The position numbers and the translations under genes were made by a program. From Lanius collurio (lineage: Eukaryota > Chordata > Aves > Passeriformes > Laniidae), in assembly GCA_020086605.1 (NCBI GenBank), contig JACBWW010000020.1, forward strand, positions 19,379,250 to 19,443,249: 64,000 nucleotides of DNA, given 5' to 3'. Below, in pieces: positions 1 through 10,441 of the stretch. The notes under the pieces are model-generated. The model was not told where the DNA came from. It made no database searches and saw only the letters and a program-made list of their open reading frames with translations. Position 1 is the stretch's first letter. The number at the start of each line of letters is the position of its first letter.

Positions 1-3000
1 GTGAATGGTATCTGGTGGTCTCAGTTCCATCAGAACACAACAGAACACCTGCATATTCTGCCTACATAATTTTGGGATGAATCACCAAAATAAGAAAAAA
101 CTGATGCTCAAAACCAATGTCTGCATCATCCCATTCATATTTCATTCCTTTCCATCAGATGCAGAACACTTTGTATTTAGTTGTTACTATGTCTCAGTTA
201 AAAAGATTAAAACCTACAAATAATGACATGAAAACTTTTGCCAAAACAAAAGTTTTTGATAAACTTGGCTTGATAAACATTGGTTTACTTCCCATATGTA
301 ATTTGTCTCTCGTATGTACATCCCCAAACAATTATGATTCAACATTTGTTCCTAAAATCCAACTTCTCGTGTGAATTGCTTCTCGTGGAGTTTATGTCTA
401 CAAGGTCTGTGAACACAATGGCAAGAAACTCTTCTGGTTTACTGCAAATCTCTCTTTGGAACTCATCATGATATCCAAATGCCCCAGAGTACATCATTCT
501 TATGGCTGTTGGGTCTCCTTCAGCCCTAAAGGGCACTGCAAGGTTCCACAATTTGCATTCACCTCTTGATCTTTATTTCCTGCAACATTCAGCCATCCTT
601 GCCTTCACTGCTTTCTGCAGTATTGTTGAACTCACACCCTGAACACTGTGGGATGTTACCTCAAAAGCACTATGTTTCTAGGTGATACTCTGGGACAGTG
701 AAATCACTTTTGGATTCTGAAATTTTATGCTGCATTTGAATCACATTTCAACCTCCTACTTACAATGCTTATTGTGTGCAGTGAGATTGAAGGACACGTG
801 GCCACTTGAGTTTTAATATGTGTGCAATATACATCTTACTGACATAAGTAATTAAAACTTGCCAAAAAAAAATCCTTTTAGAAAAACATAACAAACAATT
901 TATAAAATTTGAGAGCATCCTTTGGCTGAAAAAAAAAATGACCAAAGGATAATGAAAAGTTCAAAATGCTTGATTCTACCCTGTAAAATAAAAAAAATTC
1001 TTTAAAAATGAATTCCAATACACAATTTATTTTTATTTACCTAAAACACAGGGACAGACAACAGAATGATAAGTTTCATATTTTGTCAAAAAACATATTT
1101 TCTCAAGCAGAAATTATTTGGGTGGTTTTTCAATGCATTATTTATTTTAACAGCAAATATAAAGGAATTAACTTCAGGTCACCTCAAAAAAATATCCGCC
1201 AATATTTGTGTTTGTGCAACAACAATGAAAATAGTTTATACATTTAGCCCCAATTTACTTCCCAGAATACAGATTTAGATTGCAGCTTGGACTATGGATT
1301 TACTTGATATATACTTAGTTTCATGTTAACAATCTAGCATGTTGAACACTTCTTGTAAACCCCCAGACACTGTTATATAAACTGAGATTTTATCATCACT
1401 GTTAAACTTCTATTATAATAGCAAATAAAAATGAATTGCTGAGCTGGAACACACATCCAAATTTATTAAGGTTATAAAGCAATCTACCATTGTATAATCA
1501 TCCCCCTCTCATCTCAGACTCCGTCCATTCTTTGCAAAGACAGTTCCTGTGGCTAATCCTGAGCTTTTGAACTGATGAAGGACTTCGTAACCTTTCCTCT
1601 CAGGTAGCCTGGACTCATCCCGGATGTGCACCCACACAACAATTCATCTGAAGCCAGTATACTGGGATGTGACAGACTGGTATAATATTAAGTGATAGTG
1701 AACAGTAAAAGAGAAAGAAAAGATCACCTGAAAGCTCTGTGTTCATACTGTGCAGACTGACCCCATCTTTTCTGAGCCTATTATGAGCAGAACAGGTCCT
1801 CACTGAGACCTAGCTTTGTCTATTTTGCAGTGTCAGGCTGGGTAGCAGAGGCCATTTTCTGAGTTGTGAACTCGGAGATAATAATGCAGCCAGCCAGAAA
1901 AGGCAGCTCCTACACATCAGCTACCCCCTGCCTACTACAGTGGCTGCTATGATTCTGTCCTATTCTGTTCACATCAGCCAGTTACATTATTGTTGTCAGA
2001 TATGAGGCAATTTCCCACAATTCTTCTATTTACAAGTTAACTTTATGTTATGATGGAACTAGTATTATATACAGACAGACAGAAAATAATTTAAATATAT
2101 ATATGTAATCAGTCAGTTTGGGTTTGCTGGTTTTATGGCCAAAGTCAGTGATAAAAACACTTGACAAAACCATTTCTTTACATGTTAAAGCCTGTACTCT
2201 CTTAGGGTGAGAGAAACTATTCAGAACTGAAACCAGTCCTTGAAACAACAGTTTCAGGGAAGATCTGGAAGATCACAGAACAGAAGGAATCACACAGAAT
2301 TTGTACTTTTTGGATAAACTATCTAATATCAATGTAAATCAAAGAGAAAGGGCATCATTAATTACATTCGAGTAATCAAATATAGAATAGAAAAACCAAA
2401 TGTAAAAAAAATGACCATCTAACTATACACTCTGAATATTATAAATAAATACTTTAAATGCTCTTCCCCCTTCATTCATAGTCCAAGATTGGTGCTTTAA
2501 TGATGTTTCAAATAGTAAGGTCTCTTGTAGGACTGTGTAGCATGAGATTTTTTAAAACATGGAAAAGCTGCTAGTGAGACAGATGCATCAATAAAATGAG
2601 CCTGTTTTAATATAACTTCTGTTGAAGTCATTAAAATGGATCAATAAGTGTTTCATTTATTTTTGTGATATGCCATATGAGCAGGGCTTTGTTAATTCAT
2701 TGTCATGGTTGGCAGAAATCACATTCAGTAGTATTGAATAATTTCATTGATAAACTGCTATTTTCAAAACTCTGGGGAAAGGTCACACAAGTTTACCTTT
2801 GTTTTCTAAATCTCTTGCAAAAATAAATCTATACTGGAAGCAATTATTTTTTAAACAAAAAGTCCTTTTTAAAATAGAGACAAGATAAAAAGTTCTAGGC
2901 TTTATTTTCACATCTGCTAAGAGGTTTCATACCTTCAAGAATATTTTAACCCTTCCAATATCTTATAATCTTGCTGATACTTTTCAGAATTGTTTTGTAT

Positions 3001-5477
3001 TTACCGATCTGTAAAAGTGGCAGAACAACAAAAATTCTTAAACATTTTTTCTATCAAGGACAATCTACTGTTCTTCACCATTCAGACTGTAACCATAGTA
3101 ATTCATACACTCCAAAACCCTGTGCTTAAACAAGGAAAGCAAACACTAATAATCCTGAGATAGTGATTGATCAGGAGCTCGAATAAGTGATAGCTACATG
3201 AAGAATAACATTTTCTGCATCTGCTTACATTAAAAAAATTATCTGAATTGACTATTTAACAACACAAAAACAAAAAAAAATCTTGGATATCAGTTTTCAG
3301 CTGTTGTTCTAGAGAACTAAAACCTTATCTATCGTAAAACTTTGCTAAAGTAGTACAGGTGACTTGTAGGTCCATAAAAAAGACCACCCTAATCAGTGGG
3401 GTGCATAAAGATGGCAACATTATTGGAAACATATTTTCAAGTAGCGTATTGCTATTATTATTTAATTAATTAATTATTTTGAGGTAACATATGATTATCT
3501 TAAATTTACAACACAGAAATTGACACAATTAATTTATACTAAAAGTGTACTAAGTACCCTTCAATTCAAGTTACTTCCATTTCCTGAAGCCCAGTAATGC
3601 AATTCCTGTCATGTGAATGATTAGCAATATTCATAGTCAGTGACAAGAAATTTTGACTAATATCTAAATATCCAGGTAAGGAAACCTCTCCCTATTTCCC
3701 AGTTTAGATTTCAAACGGGAACGTCAGAGCTGAAATGCCATCACAGTGTCCTTTTTTGGGAGAGGCTGAGCTGTTGACACTCTCACTATGAAAGCTCTAT
3801 CTTTAAGGAAAAATAAAACACCATGCAATTTCTTCAAATAAAATTAAACCAATTTTATTAAACACAACTCAATGTTGACAGAATTTCATACTAACGAATA
3901 TTGGATAAACACCTTTTAAGGAGGTTTAGAGACACAATTTCTAGGTATATTGTTTTAAAAATTAGATTTCTGTTACACCAAGCAGAGATGATAGGAAATA
4001 AATATGTTCACCTATACAATAAATTAGACAAATATTTGAGCCATGTAATAGTAGCAGTTTAAGACTACATATATGTTTATTCTTTACTTAACTCTGTCAT
4101 TTATCCAAAATAGTTTAATCTAGATTGTTACTAGTCATGTAGGTATCTTGTGTTCACAATTTTCTCCAGTATCTTTCTGCATTTGAATTCTCACTGGAAG
4201 ATTCAAAGTTTCTATTTTGTTGTGCCCTTGAACAAAGTGTGCCTGGAGTGCGGTGGCTGACTCAGAATGGCTATCTGGACTTCCAGGTCACCAGAGCTTT
4301 AAAACTTTCACATTCAGCACGTAAACCTGGGATGACATGGAATCTGTCCACAAATGTCATCAATGTGTCCATAGCAACAGAGGGTCACCATCCTTTCAAA
4401 CAAAAGTAAGTATCCTGTGAGGCTGAGATGGCTGAAGGGTTCTACAACAAATTATCTTCCTTAAATTCCTTTGTAAAACACTGGGATTTACATTCAAAAT
4501 TTTAGAACACTAGAAATTCCTCAAGAGTATGAAAAATTTTCTTAAACTCTTAAAAAAACCCCAGATTATGCCATTTTAAAATGGGAAATAAGAACTGGCT
4601 TTGAGGGGGGAACAACAAGACTTTAAACTCCAATTTTAAAGCAAGTTGCTCATACTCATGCTGAAGGAACCAAGAAAAACTCTAGGCACCAATGCCTCCA
4701 AGGAAGGCTTGAAGACTGAAACTAAACAAGGTGGTCAATGTAAAGACAGAGTGAGTTTTCCACCCATCTTATCTGTAGTTGCTATCCAGAGGTAAATTCT
4801 CCCTACAGAGGCAGTGTTGTCAGGAGGCAAAAACGCAAATAGCCACCCTTCCTTGAGAGACAACCTTCCATCTCCCCAACGTGCCTGTATTTAGCTTACA
4901 TAATGGCAATGACATGCAAAGCGGGGAGGAGATTTATCACTTTGATATGAAAGGATGCTAAAATTATAGTACTGCAAATTGAAAAGTCCATTAGTTCTAC
5001 ATGGATGTTGATAACATCAGAAATTATAACACACAATATTAATATTAAATGCAAGAAAACTGTCACTAGACATGTACTAGTACATCAAAATGTTATTCAA
5101 TTATCTAGCACCTAGACTGGTAGTTATCAGCCTCTAATGAGATATCTTTTGCTCTATTGCCCAAAAAAAATCCTTTCATTTTTCCAGTTAGGCACAATTT
5201 CCACATCAGTTGTTCCCAGCAAATATGATGATATACTTTGTGTTTATTTGGTGTAAAGTAAATAAAGATATTCATTCCAAAGGATGTTCATTCTAAAATG
5301 TACTCCCTGTATAATTATTTCTGATGTTTATTGGCAGGAGAAGAGCTTTTTTAGATTATAAAGTGAAGATTAAAAACTTAGCATGGTAATTTGTAAAGAT
5401 ACATTACTTAAATATTGAAATGCTGGCTTGACAAGACCTAAACTAAAGTAAGACAGAAGTGACAAGTTTTCAAAATG
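1..5477. other. Gene-free AT-rich DNA
   Basis: No coding region, RNA gene or recognisable transposon was found. Open frames here are all under about 90 codons and show no familiar motif. Small landmarks are an (AATT)n run near 3462-3476 and several short A-runs. A stretch near 4870-4990 has mixed composition and could be conserved non-coding sequence, but nothing visible proves it. Confidence 0.6.
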
Positions 5478-5884
5478 AACTCACACTGGAAAAGTTCACG
5501 GAGAACTGTCTTCCACGGGAGGTGCGAACCCCAGACTGGAGCAGGGGAAGAGCGTGACCAGTCTGTGCACTGACGGGGAGGAGCAGCAGAGACAATATCT
5601 GATGAACTGACTGCAGCTCCCACTCCCTGTTCCCTGGAGCTGCTGTAGGGAGAAGAGTTAGTGAATTCAGGAATAAAGCCCAGGAGGAAAAGAGAGGGGG
5701 GGGAAGGTGTTTCTAAGATTTAGTTTTGTTTCTCATTATCCTACTCTGATTTGATTTGTAATAAATTCAATTAATTTCCTTAAGCTGAGTGTACTTTACC
5801 CATGACAGTAACTGCTGAGTGATCTCTCCCTGTCCTTATCTCAATCCACAAGCCTTTCACTGTATTTTCTCTCCCCTGTCCAAG
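5478..5884 (+). mobile_element. ERV LTR fragment, left part (interrupted)
   Basis: This is the left, 5'-truncated part of an avian retroviral LTR in plus orientation. It holds an AATAAA-bearing AT stretch near 5760 and then a segment (about 5815-5884) that closely matches the LTR at 40659-41118, including the TCTCTCCCTGTCCTTA and TTTTCTCTCCCCTGTCC blocks. It stops abruptly at about 5884. The missing 3' end reappears at 7090-7159, so the LTR was split by a later insertion. Family membership is recalled from typical avian LTRs and supported by the second copy in this window. Confidence 0.8.
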
Positions 5885-5890
5885 GGGAGT

Positions 5891-6332
5891 TGCCACCTTC
5901 CACACGCAGCTTTGTAGTGCTGGAGCACAATGCCCCGACCTTCCAGAAGTGTCTCCTTAGCGAAGCCGCTCGGCAGCACCAGCACACACTCACACTCACT
6001 GATAGCTCCAGTAATACCAGTCGATGGCAAAGTGGTAGGAAGGGTCTCCGTGTAGAGTTCCACAGACAAAGGTTCATTGCAGCTGCACCAAGAAGAAGTC
6101 CACAGAGGCCGTGAAGCCTCTGTCAGGTTTAAGTATGGGAGCAGGGTGAGCATCAGGTACCAACGATCTGAGGGCATGAGGGCGGTGCACAGGCGGGACT
6201 AGGGAATGGGAGCCAATGGGGAAACTCTGAGGGAATGGCAATGGGGCAAGGGCCAATGGGGGGAACCTGGAGTGGGGAACCTTCTAGGGCAGGGACGAAC
6301 AAGGTAACAGGGGGGCAGAGAGGCCAACGGCC
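5891..6332 (-). mobile_element. Retroviral segment of unclear identity inside nested insertion
   Basis: This lies between the split host LTR and the LTR at 6333-7082. It is GC-richer than the surroundings. Between about 6210 and 6270 it carries repeated GCCAATGGGG-like boxes, and on the minus strand a TACTTAAACC TATA-like box follows near 6130. That order resembles an LTR promoter read on the minus strand. It could be a second LTR (it starts TGCCACC and ends near CCTGCCA on the plus strand) or the truncated leader of the neighbouring provirus. No convincing tRNA primer-binding site is visible. The 106-codon minus-strand frame across it resembles no known protein. Confidence 0.5.
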
Positions 6333-6506
6333 TGCCACGAACACGGAAATGGGGTACATTAACACAGTGTGGAAAACATGGTTCACTTTCCTGTGAGAAT
6401 TTATAAGTGTAATAGAAAGACAATCAGATACACAGAAATAAAGCAAAGAGGTTGCTCTTTCTGGGTGCCTCGGCGCTCAGCCAACAGCACACCTGAGACA
6501 GTCTCC

Positions 6507-6518
6507 TTTTTTATACAG
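6507..6518 (-). promoter_or_regulatory. TATA box of nested LTR
   Basis: The minus strand reads CTGTATAAAAAAGGAG, a strong TATA box. It lies downstream of the 41-bp repeats in LTR sense and upstream of an R-U5-like segment. Whether it is active cannot be judged from sequence. Confidence 0.6.
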
Positions 6519-6680
6519 TTTTTACTGTCTGTTCTTTATGCATATTCAAACTTTTCCAGGATCTGTTCTGCATAGCCACTCATTGGGTCCACCCTTTTAG
6601 AGCATGTGCATTTCCTGGCCTTGCGGTTTTATTTCTCTTGATTTCCAGGCTTGGGTTTCTTAATTCCCTAGACAGTGAGG

Positions 6681-6835
6681 GTTGATAACGGCTTTGGGCC
6701 TCTTTATTCTTCACGCATAGTGTTGATAACAGCTTTGGGCCTCCTCGTCCTTTATGCAGAGTGTTGATAGTAGCTTTGGGCCTCTTTTGTTCTTCACACA
6801 GAGTGTTGATATTGGCTTTGGGCCCCATTCCCTGT
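6681..6835 (-). repeat. 41-bp tandem repeat in LTR U3
   Basis: Four units start at 6681, 6722, 6763 and 6805 (periods 41, 41, 42). Each opens with GTTGATA and continues GCTTTGGGCC, followed by a more variable TCTTCA(C)GCA-like part. On the LTR sense strand the array lies about 165-330 bp upstream of the TATA box. Direct repeats at that place in retroviral U3 regions commonly act as enhancers; that role here is inferred, not shown. Confidence 0.85.
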
Positions 6836-7089
6836 CCACTTGGAGGTTATCTTATCTGTTCAGGTAGCTGAAACATACTTGCTGAACTCTTGCTAAAAGA
6901 AAGAGAACTACATCCACACAGCAAAAGCATTTCTAACATCATTATTCATCTTAATGTCTGCAAAAAGCCAACAACACAATATGCATTTATAACAATAACA
7001 AATCATCCTGGGGGAAGCCCCTTTTTATCACCCTAACCTAGGGAGGAATTCCTGGTCTTAGGGATTTTTCCCTTGTCCCACAGGCTTAC

Positions 7090-7159
7090 CCAGCACAACA
7101 GGGAGTGACAGAACAGATTTAGTGGGGACCTGGCAAACAAACAAGGTCAAACTACCAGT
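7090..7159 (+). mobile_element. ERV LTR fragment, right part of the split LTR
   Basis: The segment GGGAGTGACAG...GGGGACCTGGCA...GGTCAAACTACCA aligns, in order, with the last 70 bp of the LTR at 41049-41118 (GAGGAGTGATAAAG...GGGCACCTGGCA...TTCAAACCACCA). It is exactly the 3' end that is missing from 5478-5884. With that part it reconstitutes one plus-strand LTR interrupted by 5885-7089. It is more diverged (roughly 70% identical by eye), consistent with an old element. Confidence 0.75.
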
Positions 7160-9639
7160 CTCAGACTGGGCACCACTAAGAGATTCTCTCATGAGAGTGT
7201 ACAGTTTTAGTCCATTGGAATTTGAGTTGACACAGCAAACAGTAAAATGTATATTTTCAGTACCATTACTCATCAGTTCTCTTCTGTACTCTTTAAAAAA
7301 AAGAAAACCCAACCAACCAAAACCCCAAACTATACATTTAAAACACCTAAATTTCAAACATGAGGTACTGTGTGTTAAGTGCACAACTCTAACAAATGCA
7401 TTATACATACTATTCTTTTCAGAAAGCCCTCCTTTTGAAGCTAGTTCATGAAGTCATCAGAATCCAAATCTGTTACCTTACTTTAGCATTCAGACAGCTT
7501 ATCCATCCCACTGAGCATGCTCATCCCACACTGGAAGGAAATACTGTTGGTTGGGGTTGACTGCACACTGTGCAATGCATGGGCAGAAGTGCCCTCAGAT
7601 GAACAGTGTGTTCAGAACACCTGGAAATACTTTAGAGATAGGTCAGTGAGAAACCTCTGCTCTGACATCTGGGCTTTGCCTATTGTACCACAGATATCAG
7701 TCAGTAAAATGGTTTTAATTAATTTTGGACAGATTATCTAGTGCTTCATTTTAACTTTTTCACATCAGTTTTTCCTTTTCTACTTTGGACAAACATTTAA
7801 TGTTATCCACAGTCAGCAATGTTTTAAAATTTTTCTTCATTTCTGTGGTAAGCAGAAATGAGCTGTCCTGCCCAGGACTAATTTCTAGCAAATTGAAATG
7901 TTTCTGTAAAATTATTGTTATTTCCAGCATATCTATTTTTGTTGCTTGATGAGCTATAAATTTGCTTCTTAATTCAGGCAGGAAGGAAATGAGGAGGTAA
8001 AAGCAAAGGAAATAAAATGAGAAAAGGAGTCATTGAAATGCTGAAAGGTTTGGTTTAGGAACATGACTTTAAAGACATAAGACCCTCTGGAGTGACATTT
8101 CATGTGGTGGAGATAGATCATTCCTGACAGATCTGGAGCAAGGGTATTACTGCAGTAAGCATACTATCTTTCCTAGTTGTTACAAAGTCATCCTGCTGCC
8201 TGGCTTAATAAATAGAAATATACCCTCAATATTTCTGATAATAGACCTATTCTCTAATTGAAAGTCTGAAATCTTAGCTAATTTTCACTCCTGAGTACTG
8301 AAGGCATTCCATGGAGTTCAGTGTGGCCTCAAAGCAGGGTCACCGAGTAGAGAAAGGCAATTTAGAATTCTAGGTTCAGCCTTTGAGTATAACTTCCCTG
8401 TATGAGACTACTTGCTTATACTAAAAGTCTTCATTTGTGTGATTACCCTGACTGATTGGTCTGCTGATACTCTGTGGCTTCCCTGCCTCAGTTATCACCC
8501 AGAGTTGAAATATGTTCCCAGCACCTTGGAAAATCAAGACTGAAATTATTAATTGCCAGGAATTGAGCAGATCAAATTAATTAGCATTTCTGAAAACGTG
8601 TCCATTAATTTTTCTTGATTTGATTAACTTGTTGTCTTTGCTGGAAGAGAAAAATATAACCTCAAAAATCAAAGTAGAGGAAGTAGGAGTGTAATGAGAT
8701 TGAGAGATAAAAAGTAACTTTTCATTTTGTCTCTACGAATAGAGGGTGATAGAGAGTTTCTGGTTTTGCCACTAACGATTGTTGGCCCTACTTAGAATTC
8801 ACTAGATTTACCTAGTTATGTTTTAGGAACGTTTCTAATAAACAGAAAACCTAATAAAAACAACAGAATACTGTATTAAAACAGCCTATACTAATGTCAA
8901 GAAAACTAATCTAAAGTGGTCATTTTTTCACTATAATTTGATACAACTGGGAATACTGTATGAGCAACTCAGTGAATCAGACACCTCAGAAGAAAAAGCT
9001 ATGAGAAGCACAACTCGTTTTGATCTCTCAGCAGATGATTCTTTGAGAAACAGGATTTTCTCAGCTCTTATTTAAGAACAGTCTGTATCATTAACAGCCT
9101 TGGCAATGCAAACAACAGAGTGGCAGGAATGGACACCTGAAAGGAGGAATCCTTTTCAAACCTTCCTACCTATGCAGACAGTCTGCAGTCTGACCCTAAA
9201 TGCTTTTTGAAAGGATTCCAATTTATCATGGGAAAGACATAGCTCAAAATAATTGATAAAGGAGAAAAAATTAGGCACATCTAAGAAAAAAAACCAAAAA
9301 GATCAAGCTGTTTATCAAGTCCTGTGTTGGAGGAGAATAACTAGCTTTGATGCAATCCTTCAGCAATATATTTAGGAAGTTATCAGCTTCTTTATAGCAG
9401 CTCAATCATAATTAAAATTACCACTAGGACAAAGTTAACGCACATGCAGCTAGAAGGATAAATAAACTTTATTTGACACAATTCTTTCAGCATTATCAAA
9501 AAAAAAGAAAAAAGAAAAAAGAAAAAAAAACTGTAATACCTTTTAAATCCCATACTGTACTCTTAGTCACCTCTACTCTTAGTCTAGAAATCCATCTCTA
9601 GCTTGCAGGAACTGAGCACTTCTGTACAACAAATCATTA
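7160..9639. other. Gene-free DNA
   Basis: No gene or transposon recognised. 8540-8640 holds several TTAATT/TAATTA motifs within a stretch that resembles conserved non-coding DNA. 9497-9530 is an A-rich run of the AAAAAAG type. The 109- to 116-codon overlapping frames at 7058-7451 lie on opposite strands, show no motif and are taken as chance. Confidence 0.6.
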
Positions 9640-10441
9640 TGATTACACAGAAGCTTTAAAATACTCTAAAATATGCGTCACCTCTTTGGGCATCATGCAG
9701 GAACTCACAATCTTCCAATTTTTACTTAATACCTACTTATCACCTCTTTTGTGTATTTTGCTTATCTATCTTATACTTACACATTTTACCTACTTTTACA
9801 TACTTATGCATAACCTATACAGTTCACTAACTTATACATAACTCACTACTTATGCATCTTACTCTATTTTTACCTAACACAGTACTTACACATTTTACCA
9901 ACTTGTCCATAATACAGCACATATACATTTTGCAACTGCAATGCATGAGATTACACCTTGCTTGATTGGTCTCTCTTTTTTGTCCAAGAGCTCTGCACAC
10001 ACTTTTCAGGAAATAAGATTGGGTTTAGTCCTGTGCAACACAGTCCTTTTTATCTATTCCTTGCTGTCTTGGTACTTAGTTTTTCAGCTTCTTCTTTCCC
10101 AATTTAGTACAGTTTATCTTTCAGTCCTTGATGCTCCAGATCCAGGCAATCGGAGTCAAGATAACAGCAGCAACAAAACCCATCCAGTGATCAGCAGCCA
10201 AGTTAGTCCAGGAAATCCAAACAACCAGGGAGCAGATATAAGCCTACCCCACCTCTCTCCTCTTTCTCTTCTTCTCTCTCTACTGACCCTTCTGTCTGGG
10301 CTTAAAAACCCGCCAGGAGCTGATCTGCTGCAGCTGAAGGTGAAGCTGGTGAGGGTAATTCCAGCCTGGTCTCTCTCTGAGGGCTCCAACAGGAATAACT
10401 ACAGATGGTTTGGCTGGGGCACACTATCATGGTTCAAAACA
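9640..10441 (-). mobile_element. LTR-like interspersed repeat, copy 1
   Basis: An 802-bp element homologous along nearly its whole length to 56183-56973. The plus strand begins TGATTACACAGAAGCTT and ends ATCATGGTTCAAAACA, giving TG...CA termini as expected of an LTR. Shared blocks include CACCTCTTTGGGCATCATGC, CTTTTCAG, TCTATTCCTTGCT and GCTGGGGCACACTATCATGG. The sense strand is not certain; minus is a guess based on resemblance of the TGTTTTGAACC end to avian LTR starts. A 183-codon plus-strand frame (9941-10492) covers the right part and runs past the end of the repeat. No clear TSD is seen. Confidence 0.7.

Larger units (their letters stand above)
6333..7082 (-). mobile_element. ERV LTR (nested, minus strand)
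   Basis: Read on the minus strand this is a TG...CA-bounded segment of about 750 bp. It begins TGTGGGACAAGGG at 7082 and ends GTTCGTGGCA at 6333. A good TATA box (CTGTATAAAAAAGG) lies at about 6507-6518, leaving roughly 150 bp of R-U5. The U3 carries four tandem 41-bp units (6681-6835). No gag, pol or env was seen next to it. It sits inside another LTR in the opposite orientation, so it is the younger insertion. The exact 3' edge and the TSD are uncertain. Confidence 0.7.
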
